Positions 42,243 to 52,625 of a stretch of 64,000 bases of DNA are shown here, piece by piece. The DNA is from Comamonadaceae bacterium (GTDB taxonomy: Bacteria; Pseudomonadota; Gammaproteobacteria; Burkholderiales; Burkholderiaceae_C), in contig CANJNC010000014.1 of NCBI GenBank assembly GCA_947475685.1, positions 1 through 64,000 of the forward strand, in the 5' to 3' direction. Numbering within the stretch: position 1 is the first letter of the stretch; the number at the start of each line of letters is the position of its first letter. A program made the translations under genes and the position numbers. The notes beneath the pieces are model-generated. The model ran no database searches. It had not been told where the DNA came from and saw only the letters and a list, made by a program, of their open reading frames with translations.

Positions 42243-42980
42243 TCACTGAACGCCTAAAAGTTTTTCTAAAAGGGCAGGTTGACTCAAGAGAACTTCAGCG
42301 CGCTCTTGTAAAACCACCTGACCGCGCTCTAAAACCAAAGCATGATCTGAAATAGAAAGGATCAACTGAGGGTGTTGTTCGACAATGATTGCAGAAATAC
42401 CTTCGCGGCGAGTGATCGTCTTTAAAGCCGTGAGCAACTCCTCCACAATGATAGGCGCCAAGCCTTCAAGTGGTTCATCGAGAAGGAGAACTCTTGGATT
42501 GACCATCAATGCCCGGGCAACGGCCAGCATTTGCTGCTCACCGCCTGAGAGTTGACTGCCCAAATTGCCCTGCCTCTCCAAGAGTCTTGGGAAAAGCTGG
42601 TAGACCCTGTCCGTATTCCACACATGTGGACTTTGAACGATTCGCTCAACGGCCGTTAAATTCTCATGAACGCTCAAGGACTTGAAGATATTTCTCTCTT
42701 GCGGCACCCAACCAATTCCACCTTCAGTCAACTTTCTAACGCGCTCATAAGGCGTCCACTGCTCAATGTGTACACCGCCCAACTTAATTTGACCCGCATG
42801 CCTTTTGGTCACGCCAATCAAAGTGTTGATGAGTGTGGTTTTACCCACCCCATTGCGACCTAAGAGCGCCAAAGTTTCACCCTCTTTGATGACAAAGTCA
42901 ATGTTCGAGATGATCTGAGCCTCAGCATAACCGGCCGTCAATCCTGTGACCTCAAAAAGCTCACTCATTGGGTACCCCAT
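42243..42980 (-). CDS. livF: Branched-chain amino acid-type ABC transporter ATP-binding protein (LivF-like)
   Basis: ALLGRNGVGKTTLINTLIG; LSGGEQQMLAVARALMVNPRVLLLDEPLEGLAP. Confidence 0.93.
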   Translation of the reverse strand: MGYPMSELFEVTGLTAGYAEAQIISNIDFVIKEGETLALLGRNGVGKTTLINTLIGVTKRHAGQIKLGGVHIEQWTPYERVRKLTEGGIGWVPQERNIFKSLSVHENLTAVERIVQSPHVWNTDRVYQLFPRLLERQGNLGSQLSGGEQQMLAVARALMVNPRVLLLDEPLEGLAPIIVEELLTALKTITRREGISAIIVEQHPQLILSISDHALVLERGQVVLQERAEVLLSQPALLEKLLGVQ

Positions 42981-43773
42981 GTACAGCGCGGTGGCCTAAA
43001 TAGACTTGCTTGACCCGATCATCTTTGGCAATGTCACGGGGTTCACCAGAGCATAAAACAGCCCCATTGACCAACACTGTCATTTGCTTGGCAAAACTAA
43101 ATACCAAATCCATGTCGTGCTCAATCAATAAAATAGATACGTCTGAGGGCAGTTGATTCACGGTTGCAAGCAATTCTTCCCGCTCGCCTGCAGGCACACC
43201 AGCCACGGGCTCATCGAGCAACAGCACTTTGGGCTCACAAGCCAAAGCAACCGCAATTTCAAGCAATCTTTGTTTACCATAGCTCAAAAACCTAGAAGTT
43301 TGATGGCAAACATCGGTCAAATGAAATTGCTCTAAAAGTTGCTGCACCCGCTCAAGCACGTCTTTGTCTTGACCCAGCCTTGCCCACCATTGAGTGGTCA
43401 GTCCTCTCTTTTGTGAGACCACAAATGTCAATGTCTCAAATGGCGACATGGTCAGAAACAATTGGTTGATTTGAAAGGTTCTGACCAAACCTTTTTTAAC
43501 TCGCAAATGAGGCGCCAAGTTAGAGATGTCATCTCCCAAAAGATCAATTTTCCCTGAGCTTGGCGTGAGCACGCCCGTCAAAAGGTTAATCAAGGTCGTC
43601 TTTCCGGCACCATTGGGACCAATCAAAGCATGCCTATCGCCTTCAAAAATATCCAAATCGACACTTTGGGTGGCGACGATGCCACCAAAATTTTTACAAA
43701 GCGCACGCGCACTCAAAACAGTTTTGGGCTGATTCATTGGAGGTGTGCCATATGGTTTCATCGTGACCTCCAT
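42961..43773 (-). CDS. livG: ABC transporter ATP-binding protein (LivG-like)
   Basis: ALIGPNGAGKTTLINLLTGVLTPSSG; LSYGKQRLLEIAVALACEPKVLLLDEPVAGVP. Confidence 0.93.
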   Translation of the reverse strand: MEVTMKPYGTPPMNQPKTVLSARALCKNFGGIVATQSVDLDIFEGDRHALIGPNGAGKTTLINLLTGVLTPSSGKIDLLGDDISNLAPHLRVKKGLVRTFQINQLFLTMSPFETLTFVVSQKRGLTTQWWARLGQDKDVLERVQQLLEQFHLTDVCHQTSRFLSYGKQRLLEIAVALACEPKVLLLDEPVAGVPAGEREELLATVNQLPSDVSILLIEHDMDLVFSFAKQMTVLVNGAVLCSGEPRDIAKDDRVKQVYLGHRAVHGVPNE

Positions 43774-44723
43774 CCTTTAAAGGGATTTAACAAGCGCTCA
43801 CGACCGACCAACACCAAAACCACCAAAAGCAACCCAATCCAAAACATCCAATACTGTGGCGTCAAAGAAGAGAGTTGGTCTTGAATCAATTTAAAAACAA
43901 TGGCGCCAAGCACACCACCATAAAGCCATCCCACTCCGCCAATGACCAGCATCAGCATCACGTCTGCTGAGCGCTCAAACGAGAACACATCCAAGGATGC
44001 AAAAGCCGTGGTTTGGGCAAGCAACGCCCCTGATAAACCAGCCACAGCAGCAGAGATGCAATAAATCACCACCAAACTTTTTGAAACAGACAAGCCAACA
44101 GCCATAGCACGAAGTCGGTTATCGCGAATGGCCATGAGCGACGCACCAAAAGGTGAATGCACCAATCGACGCAATAAAATCATGACCAAGAACACAATCC
44201 CAACAGAGTAAGTACAAGCGACTTGACCACTTAAATCAAATTCAAACACCCCCAATACGGGGCCCATCAAAACCCCTTGCAGGCCATCGGCGCCACCGGT
44301 CAAATCACTTAATCGATTGGCCAATTCAAAACCAATGAGCGAGACGCCAAGGGTCACCATCAACCGAGTCAGATCACTGCCTCTCAAGACCGTAAAACTG
44401 CAAGCAAGGCCGATGAAGCCCGAAGAGATCACAGAAAACAACAAACCCATCAATGGATCATTGTGAACGTGCTTGGCAAACAAGCCAGCGCTATAGGCTC
44501 CCCAGCCAAAAAAAGCCGCATGCCCCAAAGAAACAATACCGGAATAACCCAAAATCAAATCAAGCGCCACAGCAAACAAAGCCGTCACCGCAATTTCATT
44601 GACCATCATGGCATGGGATGAAAAGACAATTGGCGTGCCCAATGCCGCCAAAACACCCATCCACTCCCACCACTTGGTTTTGTGTCGTGACAAAACGTCT
44701 GTAATACACATGGGTGCGCTCAT
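43758..44723 (-). CDS. livM: ABC transporter permease (LivM-like)
   Basis: DLILGYSGIVSLGHAAFFGWGAYSAGL; GGVGWLYGGVLGAIVFKLIQD. Confidence 0.92.
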   Translation of the reverse strand: MSAPMCITDVLSRHKTKWWEWMGVLAALGTPIVFSSHAMMVNEIAVTALFAVALDLILGYSGIVSLGHAAFFGWGAYSAGLFAKHVHNDPLMGLLFSVISSGFIGLACSFTVLRGSDLTRLMVTLGVSLIGFELANRLSDLTGGADGLQGVLMGPVLGVFEFDLSGQVACTYSVGIVFLVMILLRRLVHSPFGASLMAIRDNRLRAMAVGLSVSKSLVVIYCISAAVAGLSGALLAQTTAFASLDVFSFERSADVMLMLVIGGVGWLYGGVLGAIVFKLIQDQLSSLTPQYWMFWIGLLLVVLVLVGRERLLNPFKGWRSR

Positions 44724-45592
44724 GATTTGCCACCTCTAGAAAATAAGCCTTGAGGCCTCCAAAGAAGAATGGCGATCATCAACACATACACCACAAACCC
44801 CCCCAATTTAGGAATGTAGTATTTACCAAAGACATCGGCCACACCTAAAAAAACAGCCGCCAAGAGTGGCCCCGTGATCGATGAGGTGCCCCCAACGGCA
44901 ACCACGATTAAAAAGTAAATCATGTACTTCAAAGGAAACAAAGGCTCAATGGATAAAATCTCTGCACCCAAAGCGCCCCCTAAACCAGCCAAACCCGACC
45001 CAACGGCAAAGGTCAATAAAAACACTCGATTGACTGGGATTCCAAGACCTGCCGCCACAGTCGGATCATCCACGGAGGCACGCAATTGCGAACCAAACCG
45101 AGTTTTTGAAAGAATCAATTGAAGCACAAGAGTCAGCAGTGTGCACACGCCAATGATAAACAACCTGTAGTAACCAAAACCAAAACTCCAAGCGCCCTCG
45201 CCCCACTCGCCCCGGCCTTGAAGCCACTCAGGCAAGACCAAATTTTGCTGAGAGGAACCCATCAAATAATCAACCGCAGCCACCGACATGAAGGCCAAGC
45301 CAATAGAAAATAAAACTTGATCGAGGTGTGGCCTTTGATAGAGTTGACGGTACAACAAGCGCTCTAAGAGCGCCCCTGCCAAGGCAACTACGACAAATAC
45401 AAGCGGCAAACACAGTAAAAATGGGATGCTCAAATGCTTGAATAAAATCACCATCGAGTAGCCACCCAACATGGCAAACGCTCCATGAGCCAAGTTGATA
45501 AAATTCATCAAACCCAACGTAATGGACAGCCCAACGGCCAACACAAAGAGTAGCATGCCATAGGCCACACCGTCAAAAAGAAGGGTCAGCAT
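44720..45592 (-). CDS. livH: ABC transporter permease (LivH-like)
   Basis: GLSITLGLMNFINLAHGAFAMLGGYSM; VVAVGGTSSITGPLLAAVFLGVAD. Confidence 0.93.
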   Translation of the reverse strand: MLTLLFDGVAYGMLLFVLAVGLSITLGLMNFINLAHGAFAMLGGYSMVILFKHLSIPFLLCLPLVFVVVALAGALLERLLYRQLYQRPHLDQVLFSIGLAFMSVAAVDYLMGSSQQNLVLPEWLQGRGEWGEGAWSFGFGYYRLFIIGVCTLLTLVLQLILSKTRFGSQLRASVDDPTVAAGLGIPVNRVFLLTFAVGSGLAGLGGALGAEILSIEPLFPLKYMIYFLIVVAVGGTSSITGPLLAAVFLGVADVFGKYYIPKLGGFVVYVLMIAILLWRPQGLFSRGGKS

Positions 45593-45707
45593 AATGGGTG
45601 GGCGTGCTTCATATCAGGGGGTTCATGTCTACACGGATCAATAGACGCATGAGCCGTTGGCCTCAGATGGAAATCTCAAAAGCGACAGCATATTTTATAA
45701 ATTTGAT

Positions 45708-46877
45708 TTAATTATTTTTACCTGGATCTTTCACGTCTTTGATGGCATCAAACTCCATGTTGTAGAGCTGTCCGTTGACCTTTTCCACTCTTCGAATGTA
45801 GATGTTGTGCACCACATCTCTCGTTTGAGCATCGATAAACATCGGCCCGCGTGGGCTCTCGAAAATTTGCCCCTTCATGGCCGCTAACAATTGATCTCCG
45901 TTGGAGTTTCCTTTGGTGGCCCTCAAGGCCTCATAAATGACACGCATGCCGTCGTACCCACCTACAGCCATAAAATTAGGTCGCAAGTTGTTGTTGGCTT
46001 TTTCAAATGCGACCACAAACTTTTGATTCACGTCAGACTTGTGTGAAGCTGAATAGTGGTGTGTGGTCACGGCCCCCAAGGCCACATCGCCTATGGAGTT
46101 CAATAAATCATCATCTGTCACGTCCCCGGTACCAATCAATTTGATGCCCGCCTTGTCCAAACCTCTTTCGGTGAACTGCTTCATCAAAGCCGTGCCAGCT
46201 CCAGAGGGGACAAAGACATACAGCGCATCTGGCTTTAAGTCTCTAACCTTTTGTAAAAATGGCGCAAAATCTGGATTTCTCATGGGCACTCGAAGGGTAT
46301 CAAGTACCTGCGCGCCGTTAAAGAGCATGCGATCTTTGAAATACTTTTCCGCATCGATTCCAGGCGCAAAATCACTGACCAGCGTCACTGCTTTTTTAAT
46401 GCCGTTCTTTGCCGCCCAGTCACCCATGGCCACCGCAGCCTGAGGCAGGGTAAAGCTTGTGCGAATGATATAGGGTGAGGCCTGCGTGATGCTGGAGGTT
46501 GCTGCGGCCATGACCACTTCAGGCACTTTTGCTTGAGTGGCGATGGGTGCTGCTGCCAGGGCCAAAGGTGTGAGTCCAAATCCGGCCAAGACACTCACCT
46601 TGTCATTGACAACGAGCTCCTGGGCAAGTCGCTTGGTGACATCGGGAGCGGAGGTATCGTCTTTGAGAATCAATTCAATTTTTCTGCCCGCCACCGTATC
46701 GCCATTTTGAGCCATGTACAACTTCGCAGCAGCGACGATTTGTATCCCCGTGGAAGCAAACGGACCGGTCATGGGTAAAATCATGCCTATTTTGAAAGTC
46801 TCTGAGGCCTGCAATGCGCCTCCAAAACAAAGGAGCGTGGTAAGCGCGATGGTTTTAACGGCAATTCTTTTGTTCAT
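45708..46877 (-). CDS. ABC transporter substrate-binding protein (LivJ/K-like, periplasmic)
   Basis: Signal peptide; FKIGMILPMTGPFASTGIQIVAAAKLYMAQNG; located upstream of livHMGF. Confidence 0.92.
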   Translation of the reverse strand: MNKRIAVKTIALTTLLCFGGALQASETFKIGMILPMTGPFASTGIQIVAAAKLYMAQNGDTVAGRKIELILKDDTSAPDVTKRLAQELVVNDKVSVLAGFGLTPLALAAAPIATQAKVPEVVMAAATSSITQASPYIIRTSFTLPQAAVAMGDWAAKNGIKKAVTLVSDFAPGIDAEKYFKDRMLFNGAQVLDTLRVPMRNPDFAPFLQKVRDLKPDALYVFVPSGAGTALMKQFTERGLDKAGIKLIGTGDVTDDDLLNSIGDVALGAVTTHHYSASHKSDVNQKFVVAFEKANNNLRPNFMAVGGYDGMRVIYEALRATKGNSNGDQLLAAMKGQIFESPRGPMFIDAQTRDVVHNIYIRRVEKVNGQLYNMEFDAIKDVKDPGKNN

Positions 46878-47374
46878 TTGTCTTCCTTGATGTTCTAATT
46901 TACATAAATTTTATTGCGACTAAAAGCATTTTCAAGAATTATTGTCCCACAAAGTTTAGAAACACAAACGCCAATTTGATGATTTCTACTTTTTTCCATG
47001 CGCCGTCTACTCAAACGGCCCCGTGCCCCATGAAAACATCTTGAGCCAAGAGGAGCGGGGTGCAAAGTCTGCAAGCTCTCTTCTTAGCTATTTTTCCATG
47101 GTTTGCAAGAGATTGTCACATCGGTTTTGCAAAACAGGGTTTCCTCTTTCGCTTTTTGAAGCTCCGCGCGGTGTCCCTGAATATGAAGATCCAACAAAAC
47201 GCTTGGTTAAGCACCAGTGACGGCTTACTCAACACACCCGCCCCTCATCCAAGTTGTCCGAAGCAAACTTCCACAAAATCGTTCGGACTTTGTCTACCTA
47301 TATAATGTGAATTGCTTTCGTTTTTTGCCGCTTTGAATGGATTGAGTTCCAGGCCCCCTTTTTTTGGAGTTGAT

Positions 47375-48502
47375 ATGTCTCTCGCTTTAGATCAAATTTT
47401 GCCCGCTCGCTTTGACCACGTCGGGAGTTTTTTACGTCCCGCTTACCTGTTGGAAGCTAGGGCACAAAAAGCAAAAGGCGAGATCACACCCGAGGCCTTG
47501 AGAGTGGTTGAGGACAAAGCGATCAAAGAAATCATTGAGTTCCAACAAAGCGTGGGGCTTAAAAGCATTACCGATGGGGAATTTAGAAGAACTTATTTTC
47601 ACATCGACTTCTTAGAGCAACTCGGTGGCGTTAAGACCGATATTCCAGTGACCATTAAAAAACCCGATGGCAGCGAAGAGCTGGCCCCCCCGGTGATCAA
47701 AGTCATCGACAAAGTCACGCACAAAAAGAACATCCAATTGAATGACTTCATCTTCTTGAAAGAGAATGTCTCCAAAGGCTTCACGCCCAAAGTGACCATT
47801 CCCTCTCCAACCATGTTGCACTTCAGGGGGGGACGCGCCGCCATCAACAAGCAAGCCTATCCAGAGCTAGATCCCGAGTTTTATGACGATGTGGCCAAAG
47901 CATACGGTGACGAGTTACATGCATTGGCACAAGCTGGCTGCACCTATGTCCAAATGGATGACACCAACTTGGCCTATCTTTGCGATGAAAAAATGCGCGA
48001 AGCTGCTCGTCTAAGAGGTGACGACCCCAATGAACTGCCACACCGCTACGCTGCCTTCGTGAACAAAGTGGTTGCCCTCAAGCCTGAAGGCATGACCTTG
48101 GCCATGCACTTGTGCCGAGGCAATTTCAAAAGCACTCACGCAGCGGCCGGCAACTACGAACCCGTCGCTGAGGCCTTGCTCTCAGAAATGAATTTGGATG
48201 CCTACTTTCTTGAGTACGATGACGACAGAAGCGGGGACTTCAAACCCTTGCGCTTCTTGCCTAAGGGCAAAATCGTCGTTTTGGGTCTGATCACGACAAA
48301 ATTTGGTGAAATGGAGTCCAAAGACAGCATCAAACGTCGCATTGAAGAGGCCGCTAAATACGCGCCGATCGAGCAATTGGCCTTGTCGCCCCAATGCGGT
48401 TTTTCCAGCACTGTCCACGGCAACAACATTGCTGTGGAAGCTCAAAGAAATAAACTTAGACTGGTCATCGAAACCGCTCAAGAGGTATGGGGCACTCACT
48501 GA
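47375..48502 (+). CDS. Cobalamin-independent methionine synthase (MetE C-terminal-like) family protein
   Basis: FDHVGSFLRPAYLLEARAQKAKGEI; SITDGEFRRTYFHIDFLE; putative Zn ligands in AMHLCRGNFKS and SPQCGFSST; start trimmed from 47312. Confidence 0.87.
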   Translation: MSLALDQILPARFDHVGSFLRPAYLLEARAQKAKGEITPEALRVVEDKAIKEIIEFQQSVGLKSITDGEFRRTYFHIDFLEQLGGVKTDIPVTIKKPDGSEELAPPVIKVIDKVTHKKNIQLNDFIFLKENVSKGFTPKVTIPSPTMLHFRGGRAAINKQAYPELDPEFYDDVAKAYGDELHALAQAGCTYVQMDDTNLAYLCDEKMREAARLRGDDPNELPHRYAAFVNKVVALKPEGMTLAMHLCRGNFKSTHAAAGNYEPVAEALLSEMNLDAYFLEYDDDRSGDFKPLRFLPKGKIVVLGLITTKFGEMESKDSIKRRIEEAAKYAPIEQLALSPQCGFSSTVHGNNIAVEAQRNKLRLVIETAQEVWGTH

Positions 48503-48525
48503 GCTCGTCCATCGATCCATTGAGC

Positions 48526-48550
48526 AACCGACCGAAAGGTCGGTTTTTTT
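48526..48550 (+). terminator. Rho-independent terminator after metE-like gene
   Basis: AACCGACC-gaaa-GGTCGGTT with T run. Confidence 0.87.
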
Positions 48551-48614
48551 CTAAGAAAACCGCATTTTGGGATCAAAAAAGCCTGTTTCAAGCCAAAAAA
48601 CCTAGGTTCAAGCC

Positions 48615-48641
48615 CTTGAAATTGGTGTATTGACCCCAAGC
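48615..48641 (+). promoter_or_regulatory. Predicted sigma32 (RpoH) heat-shock promoter upstream of grpE
   Basis: CTTGAAA-N12-CCCCAAG, about 40 bp upstream of grpE ATG. Confidence 0.75.
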
Positions 48642-48679
48642 TTAGAAAAACATCAGTTTTTTCTCTGCATTTTTGAACC

Positions 48680-49273
48680 ATGTCTGATCCGACCCAACCC
48701 CAAAACCCATCCATGACCCCCCAAGACCCCAACGCTGAGTCCCCTGCGCACGATGCGCTCTCTCAAGACAACGCCCAACCCCATTCAGATGCCCCATTGG
48801 ATGCTGCCGAGACTTTGGCCTCAGCGCTGGCCGATGTGGCCGTGCTCCAAGCAAAGGTGAGCGACTTACAAGACCAGTACCTTCGAGGCCAGGCTGAGGT
48901 GCTCAACGCTCGAAAAAGAGCCGACGAAGAGGTGAGCAAAGCCAGGAGATTTGCCATCGAATCCTTCGCCGAGGGTTTGCTGCCCGTGCTCGATAGCCTT
49001 GAAGCGGGCTTACTGATCAAGGAAGCCACGCCAGAGCAAATCAAAGAAGGTGCAGAGGCCACACTCAGGCAACTTAAAAGTGCCCTTGAACGAAACAAAG
49101 TCATCGCCATCGAGCCTGCAGCAGGCACCAAATTCGATCCCCATCACCACCAAGCCATCAGCGTCGTGCCCGCACAACAAGACCCCAACACCGTGGTCAG
49201 CGTCTTGCAAAAGGGCTATTTGATCTCCGAGCGTATATTGCGTCCTGCCTTGGTCACCGTCACTGCCGCTTAA
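48680..49273 (+). CDS. grpE: Nucleotide exchange factor GrpE
   Basis: YLRGQAEVLNARKRADEEVSKARRFAIESFAEGLLPVLDSLE; GTKFDPHHHQAISVV; QKGYLISERILRPALVTV; upstream of dnaK. Confidence 0.95.
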   Translation: MSDPTQPQNPSMTPQDPNAESPAHDALSQDNAQPHSDAPLDAAETLASALADVAVLQAKVSDLQDQYLRGQAEVLNARKRADEEVSKARRFAIESFAEGLLPVLDSLEAGLLIKEATPEQIKEGAEATLRQLKSALERNKVIAIEPAAGTKFDPHHHQAISVVPAQQDPNTVVSVLQKGYLISERILRPALVTVTAA

Positions 49274-49395
49274 GAGACCAGGCAAAAAAATCGAACCCCA
49301 CACCTTGATTTTGGGTGGTTCACCCACATATCTACATCAACAACTTTCATATCAATCGCTGAATCAAATCGATCAACGGCAAACGGAGCATCAAA

Positions 49396-51339
49396 ATGGG
49401 CAAAATCATCGGCATCGACTTAGGAACCACCAACTCATGCGTGGCCATCATGGAGGGCAACACCACCAAAGTGATCGAGAACTCCGAAGGCGCTAGAACG
49501 ACGCCCTCCATCATTGCCTATCAAGAAGATGGTGAAATCTTAGTGGGTGCTTCTGCCAAACGCCAAGCAGTGACCAATCCGCGCAACACACTTTATGCTG
49601 TCAAACGCCTGATCGGGCGCAAGTTTGAAGAAAAAGAAGTTCAAAAAGACATCAACTTGATGCCCTACACCATCGCCAAGGCCGACAATGGCGATGCGTG
49701 GGTCGAGGTGCGTGGCAACAAGCTTGCACCTCCCCAGGTGAGTGCTGAGGTCTTAAGGAAAATGAAAAAGACCGCTGAAGACTATCTCGGCGAGGCGGTC
49801 ACCGAGGCCGTGATCACGGTTCCGGCCTACTTCAATGACGCTCAACGGCAAGCCACCAAAGACGCGGGCAGAATTGCTGGCCTTGAAGTCAAACGCATTA
49901 TCAATGAACCAACGGCCGCCGCGTTGGCGTTTGGATTAGATAAAACGGAGAAAGGCGACAGAAAAATTGCTGTTTATGACTTAGGAGGCGGTACATTTGA
50001 CGTCTCCATCATTGAGATAGCCGACGTGGATGGAGAGAAACAATTTGAAGTCCTCTCCACCAATGGAGACACTTTCCTAGGCGGTGAAGACTTTGACCAA
50101 CGCATCATTGACTTCATCATCTCGGAATTCAAAAAAGAACAAGGCGTTGACCTAGGCAAAGATGTTTTGGCACTTCAGCGCTTAAAAGAAGCGGCCGAAA
50201 AAGCCAAAATTGAGTTGTCTTCATCTGCAGCGACTGATGTGAACTTACCCTACATCACAGCCGATGCCACTGGCCCCAAGCACCTGAGCATCAAACTCAA
50301 TCGGGCAAAACTCGAGTCCTTGGTCGATGAGTTGATCGAGCGCACCATTGCCCCTTGCCGCATGGCGATCAAGGATGCGGGTGTAAGCGTTGATCAAATT
50401 GACGATGTGATTTTGGTGGGTGGCATGACCCGCATGCCAAAGGTGCAAGAAAAGGTCAAAGAGTTCTTTGGCAAAGAGCCACGCAAAGACGTCAACCCCG
50501 ATGAAGCCGTGGCCGTGGGTGCGGCCATCCAAGGTCAGGTGCTGTCTGGGGACAGAACCGACGTTCTTTTGTTGGATGTGACGCCTTTGTCCTTGGGCAT
50601 TGAGACTTTGGGCGGTGTGATGACGAAGATGATCACCAAAAACACAACCATTCCGACCAAGTTTGCTCAAACCTTCTCCACAGCCGAGGATAACCAACCT
50701 GCTGTGACCATCAAGGTCTTTCAAGGCGAGCGTGAGATTGCCAATGTCAACAAAATGCTTGGCGAATTCAACCTTGAGGGCATCCCTCCGTCCTCCAGGG
50801 GCACGCCACAAATCGAAGTGTCCTTTGACATCGATGCCAACGGCATTTTGCATGTTGGCGCAAAAGACAAAGGCACGGGCAAAGAAAACAAAATCACCAT
50901 CAAAGCCAACTCCGGTTTGTCTGAAGACGAAATTCAAAAGATGGTCAAAGATGCCGAGCTCAATGCAACTGAGGACAAAAAGAAACTTGAAATTGTGCAA
51001 GCCAAAAACCAAGGTGATGCAGCGCTTCACTCGGTTCAAAAGAGCTTGGCTGAGCATGGCGCTAAAATCGATGCAAGCGAAAAATCTGCGATTGAAGCGG
51101 CCCTCAAAGAGTTGGAAGAAGCCCTCAAAACTGAGGACAAGACAAGCATCGATAACAAAACGCAAGCCTTGATGACGGTCAGTCAAAAGCTTGGTGAGAA
51201 AGCCTATGCCGAGCAGCAAGCCGCTGCGGGCGCAGGAGGTGCGCCTCATGCAAGCGGCCCAGAGAGCGCTCAACAAGCCGCCAAACCGGCAGATGACAAC
51301 GTGGTCGATGCCGAGGTCAAGGAAGTTAAAAAAGGTTAA
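49396..51339 (+). CDS. dnaK: Molecular chaperone DnaK
   Basis: [48 protein letters not shown]. Confidence 0.99.
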   Translation: MGKIIGIDLGTTNSCVAIMEGNTTKVIENSEGARTTPSIIAYQEDGEILVGASAKRQAVTNPRNTLYAVKRLIGRKFEEKEVQKDINLMPYTIAKADNGDAWVEVRGNKLAPPQVSAEVLRKMKKTAEDYLGEAVTEAVITVPAYFNDAQRQATKDAGRIAGLEVKRIINEPTAAALAFGLDKTEKGDRKIAVYDLGGGTFDVSIIEIADVDGEKQFEVLSTNGDTFLGGEDFDQRIIDFIISEFKKEQGVDLGKDVLALQRLKEAAEKAKIELSSSAATDVNLPYITADATGPKHLSIKLNRAKLESLVDELIERTIAPCRMAIKDAGVSVDQIDDVILVGGMTRMPKVQEKVKEFFGKEPRKDVNPDEAVAVGAAIQGQVLSGDRTDVLLLDVTPLSLGIETLGGVMTKMITKNTTIPTKFAQTFSTAEDNQPAVTIKVFQGEREIANVNKMLGEFNLEGIPPSSRGTPQIEVSFDIDANGILHVGAKDKGTGKENKITIKANSGLSEDEIQKMVKDAELNATEDKKKLEIVQAKNQGDAALHSVQKSLAEHGAKIDASEKSAIEAALKELEEALKTEDKTSIDNKTQALMTVSQKLGEKAYAEQQAAAGAGGAPHASGPESAQQAAKPADDNVVDAEVKEVKKG

Positions 51340-51433
51340 GTCAAAACACGCTCTAACCGATACATTTGCCGCGCTGTGACCTCTCTTTTGAGGCCTGCGC
51401 GGCTTTGTTGTTCAACAAGGATAGCTGTACATC

Positions 51434-52552
51434 ATGGCAAAAAGAGATTTTTATGAAGTCCTGGGCATCTCCAAGAGCGCCAGCGAAGAGGAAATCAAAA
51501 AGGCATATCGCAAGTTGGCGATGAAATTCCATCCCGATCGAAACGATGGGGACAAGGAGGCCGAGGTCAAATTCAAAGAGGTCAAGGAAGCCTATGAAAT
51601 GCTTTCTGACGCGGAGAAGCGCTCGGCATATGACCAATTTGGGTTTGCAGGTGTCGACCCCAATATGCGCGCAGGTGCAGGTGCTGGTGCTGGCTTTGCG
51701 GATTCATTTGGCGACATTTTTGGAGATATTTTCGGTCAAGCCAGAAGACAACAAGGTGGGCGACAAGTCTACCGTGGCAATGATCTTAACTATGCCATGG
51801 AGATCACGCTAGAGGAAGCGGCTTCGGGCAAAGAGTCTCAAATCCAAGTCCCAAGTTGGGAGAGTTGCGATACCTGTCACGGCTCGGGCGCCAAGCCAGG
51901 CACATCTGCAAAAAATTGTGGCACCTGTGGTGGCTCCGGTGCGGTACAGATGCGACAGGGCTTTTTCAGTGTTCAACAAACATGTCCCCATTGTCGCGGA
52001 GCGGGCAAGGTCATTGCCGACCCCTGCAGCCCATGTCGCGGTCAGGGCAAAATCCAAAGTCAAAAAACCTTGGAAATCAAAATACCGTCTGGCATCGACT
52101 CAGGCATGCGCATTCGCTCCACCGGCAACGGCGAACCTGGCGCCAATGGAGGTCCTGCTGGGGACCTCTATATCGAGATCAGAATTCACAAGCATGACAT
52201 CTTTGAAAGAGATGGGGATGATTTGCATTGTGCAGTGCCTATCGGCTTTACGACGGCTGCATTGGGTGGCGAGATTCAAGTGCCCACCTTGCAGGGAGAA
52301 GCCGCCATCGATATCCCAGAGGGCACACAGACTGGAAAGCAGTTCAGACTCAGGGGCAAAGGCATCAAGGGCATTCGTTCAAGCTTTCAAGGCGACTTGT
52401 ATTGCCACATCACGGTCGAGACCCCCGTGAAGCTTACCGAGCATCAACGCAAGCTGCTCAAAGAGCTTGATGAGTCCTTGAAAAAAGGGGGCATGAAGCA
52501 TTCTCCCAACGAAAAGGGATGGGCTGAAAAGTTAAAAACTTTTTTTAACTGA
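51434..52552 (+). CDS. dnaJ: Molecular chaperone DnaJ
   Basis: J-domain [13 protein letters not shown]; Cys-rich [36 protein letters not shown]. Confidence 0.98.
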   Translation: MAKRDFYEVLGISKSASEEEIKKAYRKLAMKFHPDRNDGDKEAEVKFKEVKEAYEMLSDAEKRSAYDQFGFAGVDPNMRAGAGAGAGFADSFGDIFGDIFGQARRQQGGRQVYRGNDLNYAMEITLEEAASGKESQIQVPSWESCDTCHGSGAKPGTSAKNCGTCGGSGAVQMRQGFFSVQQTCPHCRGAGKVIADPCSPCRGQGKIQSQKTLEIKIPSGIDSGMRIRSTGNGEPGANGGPAGDLYIEIRIHKHDIFERDGDDLHCAVPIGFTTAALGGEIQVPTLQGEAAIDIPEGTQTGKQFRLRGKGIKGIRSSFQGDLYCHITVETPVKLTEHQRKLLKELDESLKKGGMKHSPNEKGWAEKLKTFFN

Positions 52553-52625
52553 GTATTGAGGGTGCAAACATGATCTTGTATGCGAGAAGATTCAATGGTG
52601 TAATTTCACAACGCTCATTGAGCAC

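Noticed and set aside
47023-47220. 65-aa ORF upstream of the metE-like gene
   Set aside because: No domain or clear RBS; overlapping alternative frames are equally open.
50245-51276. 343-aa ORF antisense to dnaK
   Set aside because: Long open frames opposite dnaK are a well-known artefact of its codon usage; no recognisable domain and it lies entirely within a certain gene.
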